Of a DNA stretch of 64,000 nucleotides, positions 1 through 6,444 are shown in pieces; the stretch's first letter is position 1; the number at the start of each line of letters is the position of its first letter. The DNA comes from Shewanella sp. CG12_big_fil_rev_8_21_14_0_65_47_15. Its GTDB lineage: Bacteria; Pseudomonadota; Gammaproteobacteria; Enterobacterales; Shewanellaceae. The notes beneath the pieces were generated by a model. It was not told the origin of the DNA. It made no database searches and saw only the letters and a list, made by a program, of their open reading frames with translations. Both the position numbers and the translations under genes were made by a program. Where the stretch lies: contig NZ_PFGL01000053.1 in NCBI RefSeq assembly GCF_002783505.1, positions 1 to 64,000 on the forward strand. Direction: 5' to 3'.

Positions 1-48
1 TTGGGATAAGGTCGCGGCTATGCGCGGCCTATCCTTATTTGTTAGGTG
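1..48 (-). other. Partial attC-like recombination site of an integron cassette, cut by the window edge
   Basis: Read on the minus strand, the DUF2750 stop codon lies inside ACCTAAC (41-47), which fits the R'' core RYYYAAC. It is followed by an imperfect palindrome, AAGGATAGGCCGCG paired with CGCGACCTTATCC, with an unpaired extra A in one arm. Extrahelical bases of this kind are typical of attC. The matching R' core would fall just beyond position 1. The same decamer AACACCTAAC reappears inverted just before the gene start (GTTAGGTGTT), as expected when a circular cassette is split at its own R' core. A rho-independent terminator is the alternative, but no clear T-run follows the hairpin. Confidence 0.55.
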
Positions 49-413
49 TTTTTACTAGTTTGCTTTCCTTGTCGATAGATACGCCGAATCATTTCATTTG
101 CTTCGAACGTAGTACCCGAAAGATTTTCTCCTGTCCAATTTGGTCCGATACGTATATTTGACGCAACCAAATCAAGTACCCATTCAGCTTCAAATTCATC
201 GAGTTCTATTGAAGTCGGTACTCCGCTATCAAAATCTTTAAGGAGCTCAATCACTTTTGTTACTCTGGATTCAGAAGACCAAAATGGAAGTACCTGTGAA
301 CCATCTTCTTCAAACCACTGCAATAAAGATTCATCTTCAAATTCAATAGTCCAAAGCAGTTTCGTCTTGTACACCTCTCTGCAGAATGCTGCCACCTGCG
401 ACATCATACTCAT
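42..413 (-). CDS. DUF2750-like small protein (putative integron cassette gene)
   Basis: I recognise the DUF2750 pattern: an N-terminal helix (QVAAFCREVYKTK), WTIEFEDE, then PFWSSESRV around residues 43-51 and WTGENLSG near the C-terminus. The function of the family is not known to me. The frame is open upstream to 458, but I place the start at the ATG at 411-413, giving 123 residues. The sequence just before it, GTTAGGTGTTCTT, supplies both an AGGTG ribosome binding site and an integron R' core (GTTAGGT). The stop codon sits in the complementary R'' core. The gene therefore fills the cassette with almost no untranslated sequence, as cassette genes usually do. No intI gene is visible in the window, so other cassettes or the integrase would have to lie to the left. 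Confidence 0.75.
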   Translation of the reverse strand: MSMMSQVAAFCREVYKTKLLWTIEFEDESLLQWFEEDGSQVLPFWSSESRVTKVIELLKDFDSGVPTSIELDEFEAEWVLDLVASNIRIGPNWTGENLSGTTFEANEMIRRIYRQGKQTSKNT

Positions 414-419
414 AAGAAC

Positions 420-429
420 ACCTAACAGT
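420..429 (-). other. Integron R'-like core at the cassette 5' boundary
   Basis: On the minus strand this is GTTAGGT followed by GTT, matching the GTTRRRY crossover core (recombination between G and TT). It is the exact inverted partner of the core at the gene's 3' end. I see no palindromic attC in the roughly 110 bases upstream of it on the minus strand (427-540). The cassette may therefore sit at an attI-like or secondary G/TT site, or next to a degraded attC. Confidence 0.5.
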
Positions 430-711
430 GTATTACCCGCTCTTCTACTAGAAACCAACGAATAGAGTTGAACATTGGAATTAGCTGAGTAAATAATTTA
501 ATTATTCTAAGAAGTTAGCATCAACCTCAGTATGGTATCAACGTTTTTCATCCTGAAAAATCGAGTCCCTATTAACCGAGAAGCATTTTGGCTTGTTAAA
601 AAAGGAGGTGGATATCATTTGGTATTTCCTCTTACTTAGGAAATACAGTAAGGTGTAACAAGAGTTTGTTTCCTTTGACCAAAAACCAGCGTAAATCAGC
701 TTCTTAGAAAA

Positions 712-740
712 CGTAGAGAGGGTTCGACTCCCTCGATACG
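712..740 (+). other. tRNA T-arm-like fragment
   Basis: GAGGG-TTCGACT-CCCTC at 718-734 is a perfect 5-bp T stem with the invariant T-loop pattern (G53 TTC R A N Y C61). It is flanked by GA/GA and then CGTA/TACG pairing. I find no matching D-arm, anticodon arm or CCA, so this is not a complete tRNA. Such a remnant can mark an old tRNA integration site. It could also be chance. Confidence 0.3.
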
Positions 741-775
741 TTTCATGCATTCAAGATAGGTTTTCAAATCAATAA

Positions 776-1150
776 GAAAGATGGAATAGGCACAACTCTT
801 TTGGGATTAACAGCCAATACCGAGACTACAGAAGTTCATCCTCCCCTCGGAGTTGCCGCTGGGCATTTGTGTTCGTTGCGTGAGCGAGGCATGGATGCCG
901 AGATAGCGTTAGTCGAATCAGGGACGAGCGTCTGACGCGATAGCATAAGGACGCTAAATGCCCAAGGGGCTTTCAACTCCGTTAGGGGCGTCTTGGCTGA
1001 TGTGAAAATAATAGGCAAGGAGGATAGGACGAGCAGTCCTCCTTGGTCGGCTCTTGATTTAACATCAGGGGGTGAAGCCCCACGACCTTGATTCACCTCG
1101 GCCGTAAGGCCGCCGAAAGATGACGAAAGATGGGACAGGCAGAACTCTTT
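776..1150 (+). repeat. Structured repeat element, copy 1, bounded by 26-bp direct repeats
   Basis: The ends are near-identical direct repeats at 776-801 and 1125-1150, both reading GAAAGATGG...AGGCA...AACTCTTT with 3 mismatches. Inside are nested stems: GGGCATTT/AAATGCCC (861-868, 956-963), GGCAT/ATGCC (888-899), GCGTTAG/CTGACGC (906-912, 932-938) enclosing CAGGGACG, CAAGGAGGA/TCCTCCTTG (1016-1045) and GGGG/CCCC (1069-1081) with loop TGAAG. A 35-bp core (1016-1050) is identical in inverse orientation at 22134-22168. GGGACAGGCA-type ends resemble sequences I associate with REP-associated tyrosine transposases, but no transposase gene is present. Confidence 0.7.
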
Positions 1151-1212
1151 CTATTTATACTGTCCTCGCTACTTAGTCTTGAGCTATTTACTCAAAGTGC
1201 TATAGCTTGGAC

Positions 1213-1275
1213 ATTTAACGCAGTGATAAGCGGGCTACACGACGTGTTTCGCAGCTCCGCTTATGTGTGATGCAT
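1213..1275 (+). other. Decayed attC-like hairpin
   Basis: ATTTAAC (1213-1219) fits an R'' core and leads into GCAGTGATAAGCGG, whose inner part pairs with CCGCTTAT at 1257-1264 (8 bp). The far end lacks a clean GTTRRRY core on the plus strand. Read on the minus strand, GTTAAAT does fit R', but the partner R'' is degenerate. It is not a normal terminator because no T-run follows on either strand. It may be an attC relic, consistent with the cassette at 42-413. Confidence 0.3.
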
Positions 1276-1302
1276 AATTATAAATGCTAACCCGTGGTTA
1301 GA

Positions 1303-2898
1303 CTAATTAGGGACAATGACATTGACATGTCCATCTGGAACAAACTCACATGTTCCACCATCAAAAGATAGTGTCAATTGTCCGGTGAGGACCATACCGC
1401 CAACAATCTGGGCAGCGTCTTCAGGTTTCATGTCTGGTTGTGCGTTATTAATATCCTGCGCAATGACATAATAAGTCCACAAACCGCCATCCTTTGTAGA
1501 GAAATACATTCCTCCTGTATAAATGCCGTCATTCGCCTTTTGATCATCACTTTGACCATGATCCTGTAGCTGAAACCTCCGTAGCTCGCCATTGGGACCT
1601 ACCGCATAACATTGGACGAAAAGCTCAGAACCTTTGAGTATTTTTTCATTCTCATCAAAAAATGAAGCCTGCACTATAAATCGCTCGCGTTTATACACTT
1701 TAATGACATCTGGAGCATCAATATCGTAGTGCGTAAGAACATGAACGTTTTTATTCAAATCTGTTGCACTATACGTATAACTGGCACCTGTTGTGATCCG
1801 CGTATAAAGCCATTTCAAGCCGGCGACAAAAGCCGTTCCAGCCTTGACGGGTTCTGGGTATGCAAAAGACATTTCCAGTGTTTCACCTATCGTGATCTCT
1901 CCGGCAGCGGGTATGGTATTTTTTTGACCACGCCGGACAGGATCGATTTTATCAGAAGCTGCGGCAATCGTAGCTACTACTGCGGCCGCAGCTAAAAGCC
2001 CGGCGGCAACATAGCTACTACCGCCTCCACTGACCGTCACACCGACATCACAACAGTCGTCAGGAATGCCATCACCATCGATGTCCGTCGCGGTTCCAGT
2101 TCCGCTAGTAGTTAAATCACCTGAGCCATCAATAGCTTCGGCAATTGCTGCACCAAGTGCCAGCAATGCAGCAATGATTGCAATCAGAACTTTCCACCAT
2201 GGGTCCTGAAAGGGCAGATCACCAAATTGACCGCTAAAAGATGGCGTAGGCACAATACTGAGATGCAGTTTACCAGGCAAGTAATAGGGTGAGCACAGTT
2301 TGAAATCGCGATCAAAAGTACCTTTTTTGGCCACTTCGCCTAGAATCGCAATGACATTTGGTTGCTCTTTTCGCTGATGTTTGTCCTTACAACAACTATT
2401 GTCTGGCTCTTTGGGGCTGTTAGGGCGTGGTGTACAACACCCGCGACTTGAAGGACCAAAGATAGTGTCAAAGACAACCGTCATTGCGCCTTCAGGAGTC
2501 ACAGCGGTAAATTCTTTAGTCGCAGTGTTAAAAGATACGTGAGTCACAAAAATTTGCTTGATGATACGCTTTTTACTTGCACCACTTTCGACAATAAAGC
2601 TAACCAAATGTTTACCAGGGCTACACGCACTAAAATCAGCGTCCCAACCAAATAAGTGCGCAACATTGCTTTGTACATTATTCAGAGGAAAGGTTGCAGG
2701 TGTAATTACAATGCCCGGATGAGAAACACTTTCAATATAAACTGTTGCATTCGCGACAGGTGCCGCACCGCTATTTGTAAAATGGGCATTAATACGTTGT
2801 TTTCCGAGTGAAATTTCAAAAATACCATCAGGTAACATCATGCCTGTAATTGGTTCTGTAGAAAATGGACGGTTGGGTATAATCATTTGCAGGGCCAT
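1303..2898 (-). CDS. Unrecognised 531-residue protein with Ig/CARDB-like ends and a central hydrophobic helix pair
   Basis: The function is unknown. There is no N-terminal signal peptide. Residues about 30-120 read as a CARDB/Ig-like beta domain (INAHFTNSGAAPVANATVYI) related to the domain in the gene just upstream. A Cys-rich linker (CCTPRP, SCCKDKH) follows. Then come two Ala/Gly-rich hydrophobic segments, WWKVLIAIIAALLALGAAIA and VAAGLLAAAAVVATIAAA. Between them lies a calcium-loop-like DIDGDGIPDDCC motif. The C-terminal part has an Ig-like pattern with NDGIYTGGMYFSTKDGG. The ATG is preceded by AAGGAGAA inside the end of the upstream gene, so the two are translationally linked. The arrangement suggests a membrane-inserting protein; that is inference. 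Confidence 0.8.
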   Translation of the reverse strand: MALQMIIPNRPFSTEPITGMMLPDGIFEISLGKQRINAHFTNSGAAPVANATVYIESVSHPGIVITPATFPLNNVQSNVAHLFGWDADFSACSPGKHLVSFIVESGASKKRIIKQIFVTHVSFNTATKEFTAVTPEGAMTVVFDTIFGPSSRGCCTPRPNSPKEPDNSCCKDKHQRKEQPNVIAILGEVAKKGTFDRDFKLCSPYYLPGKLHLSIVPTPSFSGQFGDLPFQDPWWKVLIAIIAALLALGAAIAEAIDGSGDLTTSGTGTATDIDGDGIPDDCCDVGVTVSGGGSSYVAAGLLAAAAVVATIAAASDKIDPVRRGQKNTIPAAGEITIGETLEMSFAYPEPVKAGTAFVAGLKWLYTRITTGASYTYSATDLNKNVHVLTHYDIDAPDVIKVYKRERFIVQASFFDENEKILKGSELFVQCYAVGPNGELRRFQLQDHGQSDDQKANDGIYTGGMYFSTKDGGLWTYYVIAQDINNAQPDMKPEDAAQIVGGMVLTGQLTLSFDGGTCEFVPDGHVNVIVPN

Positions 2899-2900
2899 GA

Positions 2901-3743
2901 CTATTCTCCTTTATTGCAGGCGTGCGCTGCTTTTTCAGACAAAACTAATACACTAAGACCACCGATAATTTGCTCGCCATCTTTTTGCAACACGTGGATA
3001 AGTGCACCATCACCTTCCAGCTTACCGACGAGTGTCATTCCTTTACGGCTACCCGCAGCTACTTCTATCGCCTGAACAACTGGTTTTGCGTTCTTAAACT
3101 CGGCTTCAGTAGGACAATGTTTGTCAATAAAGCCGACGAACTCAACTTTGCCTGCTTTTGGCGGAAGTTTCACATCGGGTAAAACTGTTTGCAAAGTACG
3201 AAGCTCTTCAAATTTTCCGAGCTGTGTCGCTACTTCAAAACGACGTGGTTTGCGACCCGGATTGTGGATTTCGAAAGCCATGTGGAACATCGAGTTGGCT
3301 GCTACAACGACCGATAGATTACGCTGTGCAACATGACGATCGGTTGGAACATTGAACACGGGGCTGGCAGGAAGTGGATCCGCACTGGGATGAAATGCCT
3401 CAGCTAAAATGCATTCATGGCCATTGTTGACAAAAACAGGGACCCAAGGTGTTAAACACAGTACTTCAGCTACTTCAGAAGCGGCAAGCGAGACAAAAGC
3501 CGTGCCAATGAAATTAGCTGTGTTGCGGTCAAAACCTACTGATGGGTTTGCCCAATAAAACCGAACTGTTGCATTACTTACAGGCGTAGTACCGTTATTA
3601 TGAACTCGAGCCCATAGATAACAGTTATTTCCGACGACAGGAACTCCCGGCGAACCTTCAGGGTTATCACCCGGCACCGTCCATACATCATGACTAAGAT
3701 ACCAAGCAGGGTTGCCATCTTCTATTTCAAGTTGTATAGCCAT
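2901..3743 (-). CDS. Unrecognised protein with CARDB/Ig-like N-terminal domain
   Basis: This is about 280 residues and I cannot name a family. The N-terminal half contains CYLWARVHNNGTTPVSNATV, typical of CARDB-like beta-sandwich domains and similar to the N-terminal region of the downstream 531-residue protein. A second beta-rich part follows (RNLSVVVAANSMFHMAFEI and onward). There is no signal peptide or membrane segment. The frame is open to 3776, but the ATG at 3741-3743 has GAGGAG 8 bases upstream and is the better start. The stop codon lies 2 bases before the next ATG, so the two genes form an operon. Confidence 0.8.
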   Translation of the reverse strand: MAIQLEIEDGNPAWYLSHDVWTVPGDNPEGSPGVPVVGNNCYLWARVHNNGTTPVSNATVRFYWANPSVGFDRNTANFIGTAFVSLAASEVAEVLCLTPWVPVFVNNGHECILAEAFHPSADPLPASPVFNVPTDRHVAQRNLSVVVAANSMFHMAFEIHNPGRKPRRFEVATQLGKFEELRTLQTVLPDVKLPPKAGKVEFVGFIDKHCPTEAEFKNAKPVVQAIEVAAGSRKGMTLVGKLEGDGALIHVLQKDGEQIIGGLSVLVLSEKAAHACNKGE

Positions 3744-4027
3744 TTTTAATTCTCCTCTATTATGAAACGTGAACAACCAATTGAGCTAGGCCCTATTGAT
3801 CTTAAGGCTGTTTGGTAATGCGCTACAGCCCAAAGCGCTACAGAGAAAAAGCTTAAAATATGTCGAACCTTGAGTCTGAATCTGTCCGTTATTCAGGTAG
3901 ACAAGATGACCGCCAATTTCACCATAAAGAGGGCGAAGGGCTACTTTTGTCGGATTGATATATACCAGATGACAGATTTGTAATGCTTGCAATGTCAGAC
4001 TGATAACTCAGACACCAACTACATTCC

Positions 4028-4228
4028 CTATCCGGTCTGCAGATAACCATCAGGTAAAGCAATTGACACCCCGGTTGGGTAGAGTTTCTGAAGCGTTCTG
4101 TGTGTCGGTCGTTTAATTGCGGTAATTGAAGGGATAAAAGTTGAGCCGTAATAGTGCGCATGAAAATCTGCGATATCAGGCATCGCGGTGAGTAAATAAC
4201 CATTGGCTGTTATGTTGAGATGAGCCAT
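4028..4228 (-). CDS. Small unrecognised protein, first gene of the 1303-4228 operon; possibly truncated
   Basis: The 66-residue product begins MAHLNITANGYLLTAMPD. A clear AGGAGTG ribosome binding site lies about 7 bases upstream, which is why I believe the start. No family is recognised. After its TAG stop (4028), another minus-strand frame continues without a start codon of its own (3992 to 3786, containing YINPTKVALRPLYGEIGG). The original gene may therefore have been longer and been broken by a frameshift near 4000-4030. It lies upstream of the two Ig-like protein genes with no evident terminator between, so it is probably co-transcribed with them. Confidence 0.5.
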   Translation of the reverse strand: MAHLNITANGYLLTAMPDIADFHAHYYGSTFIPSITAIKRPTHRTLQKLYPTGVSIALPDGYLQTG

Positions 4229-4590
4229 AGCAACACTCCTGTTTGACTAGATGAACCTCCATGTTCTCTTCGTTTTCGCTCGACGTAAAACGAGCTAAAT
4301 GACTTCGCAGGACAGCAACAGCTAAAGTTATAGTTCATCCAACAGTACATTGCTAACATTTAAGTTAACTTTTAAGGTTAAATTTGCAGCTATATTAGTT
4401 TAATAAGCTAGTTTAATGAGCCACCATGGCTAAATTCTCTGTATTTTAAATCAAAGATGACTCAGTACAATTGACCAACACATGTTTGACCAATAAAAAA
4501 GCCAGCAAGGCTATAGGCTTACTGGCTTTTCTGCTTTATTTATTAACTCGCTTTATTTCACCGCACGAGCACTTAATCAAAGCGACTCAA
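4229..4590. other. Intergenic region between the unknown operon and tsdA
   Basis: There is no gene. The region should hold the promoter of the leftward operon at 4228; it is AT-rich around 4340-4440, but I cannot fix -35/-10 boxes with confidence. The only clear element is the tsdA terminator at 4496-4530. Confidence 0.5.
4496..4530 (-). terminator. Rho-independent terminator of tsdBA
   Basis: On the minus strand the arms AAAAGCCAGTAAGCC and GGCTTGCTGGC-type pairing form a hairpin (AAAGCCAG/CTGGCTTT) followed by TTTTTT. It lies about 60 bases beyond the tsdA stop. Confidence 0.75.
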
Positions 4591-5658
4591 CTATGACTTC
4601 TTAGGGAAAATAGGATAGGCCTGAGTGCCTAGCACTTTGCCATCGACCTCGACACCATAGTAATCGCTGTCATTGTGGTATTTCTCCTGCGCCTGTTTCA
4701 CATCACCCTTGTTACGTGGGTCCTGTGGACGTTCATGGGAGTTGATGTAAGCGGCAACGTCCCAAGCCTGTTGGTTCGTTAGCTGCATACTCTTACCAAA
4801 GGGCATGTTTTCATGGATGAAAAATGCGGCAGTATTGACCCTGTGCATGCCCGCCCCCCAGTTGTAACTTTGAGGTCCCCACAGCGGCGGCAACGCATAC
4901 ACGCCTGCAATCGCTTGACCTTGGCCATCGACACCATGGCAAGTCTGGCAATGGGCGACATAGACGGTTTTACCACGCTCGGGTGAATAGGCTTGCTCGG
5001 GTTTTGGGATCTCAGGATAACCACGACCCGGCAAGCTAGCACGCTGCTCGACGGTCATTGCTTTAGCTAATATCTCAGGTAGCGGAAAGTCTTCCCGTTT
5101 GCCACCTTTGACCAGTTCAGCATCGCTTAGCTCTGGCACTGAGTCATTAAGATTAGCTTCATCCATCAAGCCCCCCATGCCTAACCAATAGGCATAGGCA
5201 GAAAGTGCCACTAACTCAGGGCTACCCGCTGGCGGTGCTTTACCATTCATTGAATAGTTAAAGCAACCCTGAATGCGTTCTTCAAAGCTGCTGACTTTAT
5301 TGTCTTTTTTTCGATAAGCCGGATAAGCAAAATACGCGCCCCATAGGGGTGATGCATTGGCTTTACGGCCCGCATCCATATGGCAGTTAGCGCAGTTAAG
5401 CTCGTTACCCACATACTTATCACGCAACTGTTGGGTATTCACAAACAGTTGATAACCCAAACGCACTTTATCACCAAAGGCACCTTCGGGGATCGCGCTC
5501 AAAGGCCTAGGGGTTAGATAGGTTTGATCTGCAACCTTAGGGAAAGAAGGCAGCGGGGCTTGTTTATCTGGGCGCTCTTGCACCGGATCCGTTTCGGCTT
5601 GCGCCTGCACGGTTAACGACCCCAGCGCGGCCAGTAATAACATTGCGGAATATTTCAT
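4591..5658 (-). CDS. tsdA: Thiosulfate dehydrogenase / tetrathionate reductase TsdA, diheme cytochrome c
   Basis: This is a 355-residue periplasmic protein with a signal peptide (MKYSAMLLLAALGSLTVQAQA). The two haem sites are CANCH (89-93) and CQTCH (237-241). Between them RIQGCFNYSMNGKAP (129-141) carries Cys132, matching the conserved TsdA motif whose Cys is the unusual axial ligand of the catalytic haem. NMPFG (about 285) offers a Met ligand for haem 2. TsdA enzymes couple two thiosulfates to tetrathionate or run in reverse; the direction here cannot be read from sequence. It lies directly downstream of its diheme partner (10-base gap). A generic diheme cytochrome c is the fallback call. 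Confidence 0.82.
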   Translation of the reverse strand: MKYSAMLLLAALGSLTVQAQAETDPVQERPDKQAPLPSFPKVADQTYLTPRPLSAIPEGAFGDKVRLGYQLFVNTQQLRDKYVGNELNCANCHMDAGRKANASPLWGAYFAYPAYRKKDNKVSSFEERIQGCFNYSMNGKAPPAGSPELVALSAYAYWLGMGGLMDEANLNDSVPELSDAELVKGGKREDFPLPEILAKAMTVEQRASLPGRGYPEIPKPEQAYSPERGKTVYVAHCQTCHGVDGQGQAIAGVYALPPLWGPQSYNWGAGMHRVNTAAFFIHENMPFGKSMQLTNQQAWDVAAYINSHERPQDPRNKGDVKQAQEKYHNDSDYYGVEVDGKVLGTQAYPIFPKKS

Positions 5659-5668
5659 GGCCAGCTCC

Positions 5669-6295
5669 TTATTTCAAATTAGCAAAGTAGTTCGCTAAGG
5701 CATCAACCTCGGCGGCGGTCAGCTTGTTGGCCACGTTCGCCATCATGCCATCGACATCACCTTTGCGCGTTCCCGACTGCCATGCCAATAATTGCGTTTT
5801 GATATAACTCGCCTGTTGACCTGCTAAGCGGGGAAATAAGCCGCCACCCAGTGCCGAAGGACCATGACAGGTCACGCAGGCGGGTAAACCACGGGACCAA
5901 TCACCTTGGTAGGCCAAACGGGCGGTATCATCACTGAAAGTGACCTGTTCGCCACGGATAACGGGTTTGACATCATTGGTTGGCTTAGCGGAAAAATAAC
6001 TGGCGACTTGTGCGATACCATCACCTTGAAGCGTCATCGCCATCGGCATCATGGTCGCATTTTGGCGCACACCAGCCTGAAAATGCTGTAATTGCGTCGT
6101 GATATAGTCCTTTGATAACCCAGCTAATCGAGGGCCGAGGGGTTCAATTCCCTCACCTTCCATTCCGTGGCAAGTCACACAGATTTGTGCAGGTTGTGGG
6201 ATGGCGGTTGCTCCTGCGGCGAGGGCAACCGATGCCATAGCATAACCGCTTAATAGTGTTACGCCCGTGGCTAATATTTTAATTTTAATGTTCAT
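5669..6295 (-). CDS. tsdB: TsdB-like diheme cytochrome c (electron partner of TsdA)
   Basis: This is a 208-residue cytochrome of c4-like architecture: a signal peptide (to about residue 27), then two similar halves with haem sites CVTCH at 39-43 and 140-144. Each half has a PRLAGL/PRLAGQ...YI..QL stretch. MMPMA (82-86) and GMMAN (183-187) provide likely Met axial ligands. Diheme proteins of this type encoded next to tsdA (TsdB) accept electrons from TsdA. The gene comes first in the operon, with tsdA 10 bases downstream. The 6296-6444 gap upstream must hold the promoter. It could also serve other cytochrome c pathways. Confidence 0.72.
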   Translation of the reverse strand: MNIKIKILATGVTLLSGYAMASVALAAGATAIPQPAQICVTCHGMEGEGIEPLGPRLAGLSKDYITTQLQHFQAGVRQNATMMPMAMTLQGDGIAQVASYFSAKPTNDVKPVIRGEQVTFSDDTARLAYQGDWSRGLPACVTCHGPSALGGGLFPRLAGQQASYIKTQLLAWQSGTRKGDVDGMMANVANKLTAAEVDALANYFANLK

Positions 6296-6444
6296 TTTCT
6301 ATCCTTGAAGAGAGTTAAGCTCTAAGCATAGGAGGTTGTATAACGTTAAGTGCTCACACGCCTAGCTGACGCTAAACGAATGCCAAGTACCTTACTACTC
6401 GAAGGGCCGAGGGACAAGCATTAAAAAAATCTAATATTAGTTTA

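Larger units (their letters stand above)
459..1302. other. Non-coding accessory stretch between the cassette gene and the 1303-4228 operon
   Basis: I see no convincing gene here. The two longest frames (538-750 and 836-1096, minus) have no family resemblance and run across hairpins. The stretch contains a tRNA T-arm-like fragment (712-740), a 9-bp inverted repeat with a 7-nt loop (622-646), the structured repeat element (776-1150) and an attC-like hairpin (1213-1275). Those four are listed or discussed separately. Confidence 0.6.

Noticed and set aside
595..650. Perfect AAGGAGGTG Shine-Dalgarno followed by a 13-codon frame from ATT
   Set aside because: The start codon is a rare ATT, the peptide is tiny, and nothing downstream would be controlled by it.
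538..750. Minus-strand open frame of 70 codons
   Set aside because: It crosses the T-arm fragment and a hairpin, has no family resemblance and no convincing ribosome binding site.
836..1096. Minus-strand open frame of 86 codons
   Set aside because: It lies wholly inside the structured repeat; the frame is a by-product of the hairpins and is not preserved in the second copy.
3919..4203. Minus-strand frame of 94 codons overlapping the 4028-4228 gene
   Set aside because: Out of frame with the well-placed start at 4228, with no ribosome binding site and an unlikely composition.
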